Source of the DNA: Allantophomopsis cytisporea
Taxonomy: Eukaryota; Ascomycota; Leotiomycetes; Phacidiales; Phacidiaceae
NCBI GenBank assembly: GCA_024752435.1
Contig: CP103030.1
Location: forward strand, 806,001 to 870,000
Length of the DNA stretch: 64,000 nt
Reading direction: 5' to 3'
The notes beneath the pieces are model-generated. The model was not told where the DNA came from and did not search any database. It saw nothing but the letters and a program-made list of their open reading frames with translations. Shown one piece after another: positions 61,760-64,000 of the stretch. Within the stretch, counting starts at the first letter, position 1; every line of letters starts with the position of its first letter. The position numbers were made by a program, and so were the translations under genes.

Positions 61760-61951
61760 ATTAAAGGGCATGGATGTATGACATTGGTACTCATATGATG
61801 GCGTTATGGAATGGTTAAAAAGGAGAAACAGATCAAGATTAACAATTCATGTCTGGATTGCTTCAATATCTCATGAGAATTTCCACGTCTCAAATAGCAA
61901 TGCTTGGGACTCGTCATAAATTCATTAATATTCTTATGTTGCTATTGCCTC

Positions 61952-63310
61952 TCATCCGGCCTTCCATATTTGACCACCACCTTTTTGCCAGAGCCATACG
62001 GCTTCAATGGCATATACTTTGCTTCCTTGATGGCCACCTTCAGTATTTGCAGCATCCTCAAGAGTCTCAATGACCTTTCCTTCCTCCACGCAACGCCATA
62101 AACCCATAGCTAGTTCACTACCATGGTCGCCCATTTCACCTCTTCCGAGCCTGTATAGAAGTCGACCAAGCGTCTGAAATGCAACACATCTTTGAGCCGG
62201 GAAGGCCGATCGAGCCAATCTTGCAAGCTCGGGTATGGTATATCCCGCAGCTTCAGGTGCCTCACCATGATGATGCAGTCCTTTGTTGGTAGGCATAGCT
62301 CTTGCAATCCTCGGTGGAAGCACGCCACCTCTAAAATCAAATCGAATAGCAGATGCCGGAAGAGCTTCTTGGGCAGGATAATAGGGCGATTCCTGATCAG
62401 CTACGGATCCTTGTGTGGGTATTGGTGCCATCCACGCCAACTTCGATGGATCATTAGGGAGATTTGGGAAGTATTTTGTATGAAGCGATTCGAGGAATGA
62501 CGGATCGGCAGGGTCGAGTTCTGGGACTCCCGGCGCAGCGGGAAAATGGATCGAAGGCGCTTCAATATCGAGAGGTTTCGGGGCTGCAGCCGATGCCGCT
62601 GCCAACGCGATGGGCTTCTCTGGTTCTTTATCGTCTTCGAAAGTGACCGTCTTTTGTGCCGTCACAGGCTTGCCTGATGGTCGAGGTACAGGTACCGCCT
62701 CTGGGTCTTGTGTTTGTTCTTTCACTACTTTTGTCTCCGCCTCTTTCCGTTCGGCCTTCTCCCTCTCTGCCTTTTCAGATGGTAATTCAGTCCCCGTATC
62801 GGCTCTTCCCTCATCGAGATTTGCCTTTTTCAAAAGTTTCTCGATCAGCGACGGCGGAAGCCCAGCGTATAACTCCTGTCTCTCTTGGTTGATTTCCTCC
62901 TCCGACATGGCAGCGAGTCGTTTTCTATTATCTTCATCGATTCTCTGACGTTCGGTATCTTCGAAGCTAACGGGTGCTTTGGTCAGTGAGGATGGGTTAG
63001 TTTGCGATAATGGTTGACTTGGTGGAGCAACGCCGGGCGAAGAAGCCGCAGCAACATTCCCCGATCTCTGCTGCTTAAACGCAGATATGCGCGTGCGCTT
63101 CTTATGCTCTGGAAAGCCAGTAGCTGTAGTCTTCATCTTTGGAGCCGTGGGAGGCTTCGGCGCCGAAACGGTGCGTTCCTGGATGTCACCCACGAAACTC
63201 GAGGGAAGGATGCTTGATAAGTCCGACGCACGTTGATCTGTACGATTTCCATGATCTCCGTCATCATCCGAGTCGAAATCGACGTGGAAACGCTCGCCGC
63301 GGAGAGACAT
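61952..63310 (-). CDS. RNA polymerase II-associated protein 1 (RPAP1/Rba50) homologue
   Basis: A single exon codes 452 residues, starting MSLRGERFHVDFDSDDDG. A conserved N-terminal RPAP1 block follows (EHKKRTRISAFKQQR, then FEDTERQRIDEDNRKRLAAMSEEEINQERQELYAGL and PSLIEKLLKKA), a charged linker, and the C-terminal RPAP1 block (SAIRFDFRGGVLPPR, GYTIPELARLARSAFPAQRCVAFQTLGRLLYRLG). The order and spacing match fungal Rba50/RPAP1. In yeast Rba50 works with RNA polymerase II assembly before nuclear import. It is the only intronless long gene here. Its start is 100 bases from hexamer-repeat arrays. Confidence 0.9.
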   Translation of the reverse strand: MSLRGERFHVDFDSDDDGDHGNRTDQRASDLSSILPSSFVGDIQERTVSAPKPPTAPKMKTTATGFPEHKKRTRISAFKQQRSGNVAAASSPGVAPPSQPLSQTNPSSLTKAPVSFEDTERQRIDEDNRKRLAAMSEEEINQERQELYAGLPPSLIEKLLKKANLDEGRADTGTELPSEKAEREKAERKEAETKVVKEQTQDPEAVPVPRPSGKPVTAQKTVTFEDDKEPEKPIALAAASAAAPKPLDIEAPSIHFPAAPGVPELDPADPSFLESLHTKYFPNLPNDPSKLAWMAPIPTQGSVADQESPYYPAQEALPASAIRFDFRGGVLPPRIARAMPTNKGLHHHGEAPEAAGYTIPELARLARSAFPAQRCVAFQTLGRLLYRLGRGEMGDHGSELAMGLWRCVEEGKVIETLEDAANTEGGHQGSKVYAIEAVWLWQKGGGQIWKAG

Positions 63311-63412
63311 GATGTTGACGTTGACGTTGAACGTTTTTTGCGGAGTAAAAAGAATAAAGTATGACGGAGCGACGGGATCTGGGAGCGCTCAGCCTTTCCA
63401 GAATTCGCCAGG

Positions 63413-63452
63413 CAGGTTCAGGTTCAGGTTCAGGTTCAGGTTCAGGTTCAGG
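63413..63452. repeat. (CAGGTT)n hexamer array
   Basis: Six to seven copies of CAGGTT. Confidence 0.9.
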
Positions 63453-63467
63453 CTTAAGCGTGAGCAT

Positions 63468-63496
63468 GGCACAGGCACAGGCACAGGCACAGGCAC
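63468..63496. repeat. (GGCACA)n hexamer array
   Basis: Nearly five copies of GGCACA, 16 bases from the CAGGTT array. Confidence 0.9.
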
Positions 63497-63967
63497 CTTA
63501 CTTCTTCTTTCCCCCGAGACAAGGGCTGGAGAGGCACTCCAAAATAGAGTTGTGGCGCTAGCCGGGTATGCATTAGCGCGACATCGAAACCGCACATCGT
63601 CTTTTCGAACTGCAACACACGTCCCGCGCGGTCCAACGTAGAATTGCACTCGATGTATTGAGATCATCCATCTCATATGACATTGCGTCTAGGAGGTGCA
63701 TGGTAGAAATGAACTTTTATATCATATGATGAAACAGTTGGACATTGTGAATAATGTCTTCAGATACATATATACTCCAAACTCGATCTATCTGAAGGCG
63801 GGGATGAGTCTGCAATGATATATTGAGCTGATCACCTAATTCTGAATGATTCTTGGTGGCTTGTATCTCCCGTCCCCTCAGACTACAACAAGGTATTGTC
63901 CGCCTACCTACTCTTGTCTCAGGTAGGCGCGTAATCGTAGACAGCAAAGTCTCTCACCTATCGAATA

Positions 63968-64000
63968 CATGAACATATGAACATATGAACATATGAACAT
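63968..64000. repeat. (ATGAACAT)4 array at the window end
   Basis: Four copies of an 8-base unit, perhaps continuing beyond the window. Confidence 0.85.

Larger units (their letters stand above)
63311..64000. promoter_or_regulatory. RPAP1 upstream region with hexamer arrays
   Basis: Two hexamer arrays (63413-63452 and 63468-63496) sit about 100-190 bases before the RPAP1 start. The remainder has only short frames. The very end is an 8-base repeat. Confidence 0.5.

Overview
This window is nuclear DNA of a filamentous ascomycete (Pezizomycotina). The gene set, the tiny GT-AG introns (mostly 45-60 bases), the DUF3602 and DUF1275 genes, the zinc-cluster regulator and the style of the P450 all point that way. 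A Leotiomycete (Helotiales) is my best guess, but that is inference from general feel, not a search. I rebuilt exon structures by hand: donor and acceptor sites were chosen so that the reading frame stays open and the family motifs join. Exon sums were checked to be multiples of three for every complete gene.

Layout. 0-1 kb: the start of a degenerate phosphotransferase-fold protein (minus, cut by the window edge). 3.6-5 kb: a TAN1-like THUMP protein (minus). 7.6-9.4 kb: a six-exon cytochrome P450 (minus). 11.1-15 kb: COX20 (minus) and MSH2 (plus) share a 341-base divergent promoter that carries an MluI cell-cycle box. 15.2-22.4 kb: an FAD amine/amino-acid oxidase, a small DUF3602 protein, a short-chain dehydrogenase and GPI1. 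23.9-27 kb: a hidden four-exon MDM35 gene head to head with the exosome nuclease RRP6. 27-35 kb: almost 8 kb without a recognisable gene, rich in microsatellites and ending in a pyrimidine-rich leader. 35-37.5 kb: a RasGAP. 39.6-43.9 kb: an isocitrate lyase/PEP mutase superfamily enzyme and a DUF1275 membrane protein. 46.5-50.3 kb: VPS37, a Zn2Cys6 regulator and a hidden four-exon QCR8. 50.3-52.5 kb: an AT-rich island. 52.6-63.3 kb: UBP2, complex I subunit NDUFA11/21.3 kDa, one or two doubtful small genes, BSD2, a UQCC2/CBP6-like assembly factor and RPAP1.

Themes. Five genes serve the mitochondrion (COX20, MDM35, QCR8, NDUFA11-like, UQCC2/CBP6-like); two of them concern complex III. Three genes between 46.5 and 60.6 kb belong to one route in yeast, Rsp5-dependent ubiquitin sorting into the vacuole (VPS37, UBP2, BSD2). 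Many genes are in divergent pairs with short shared promoters. I found no CRISPR array, rRNA, intact transposon or biosynthetic gene cluster. No clearly novel system is proven; the best leads are the degenerate kinase, the 8-base repeat inside a small reading frame, the hexamer-repeat arrays in promoters, and the large gene desert.
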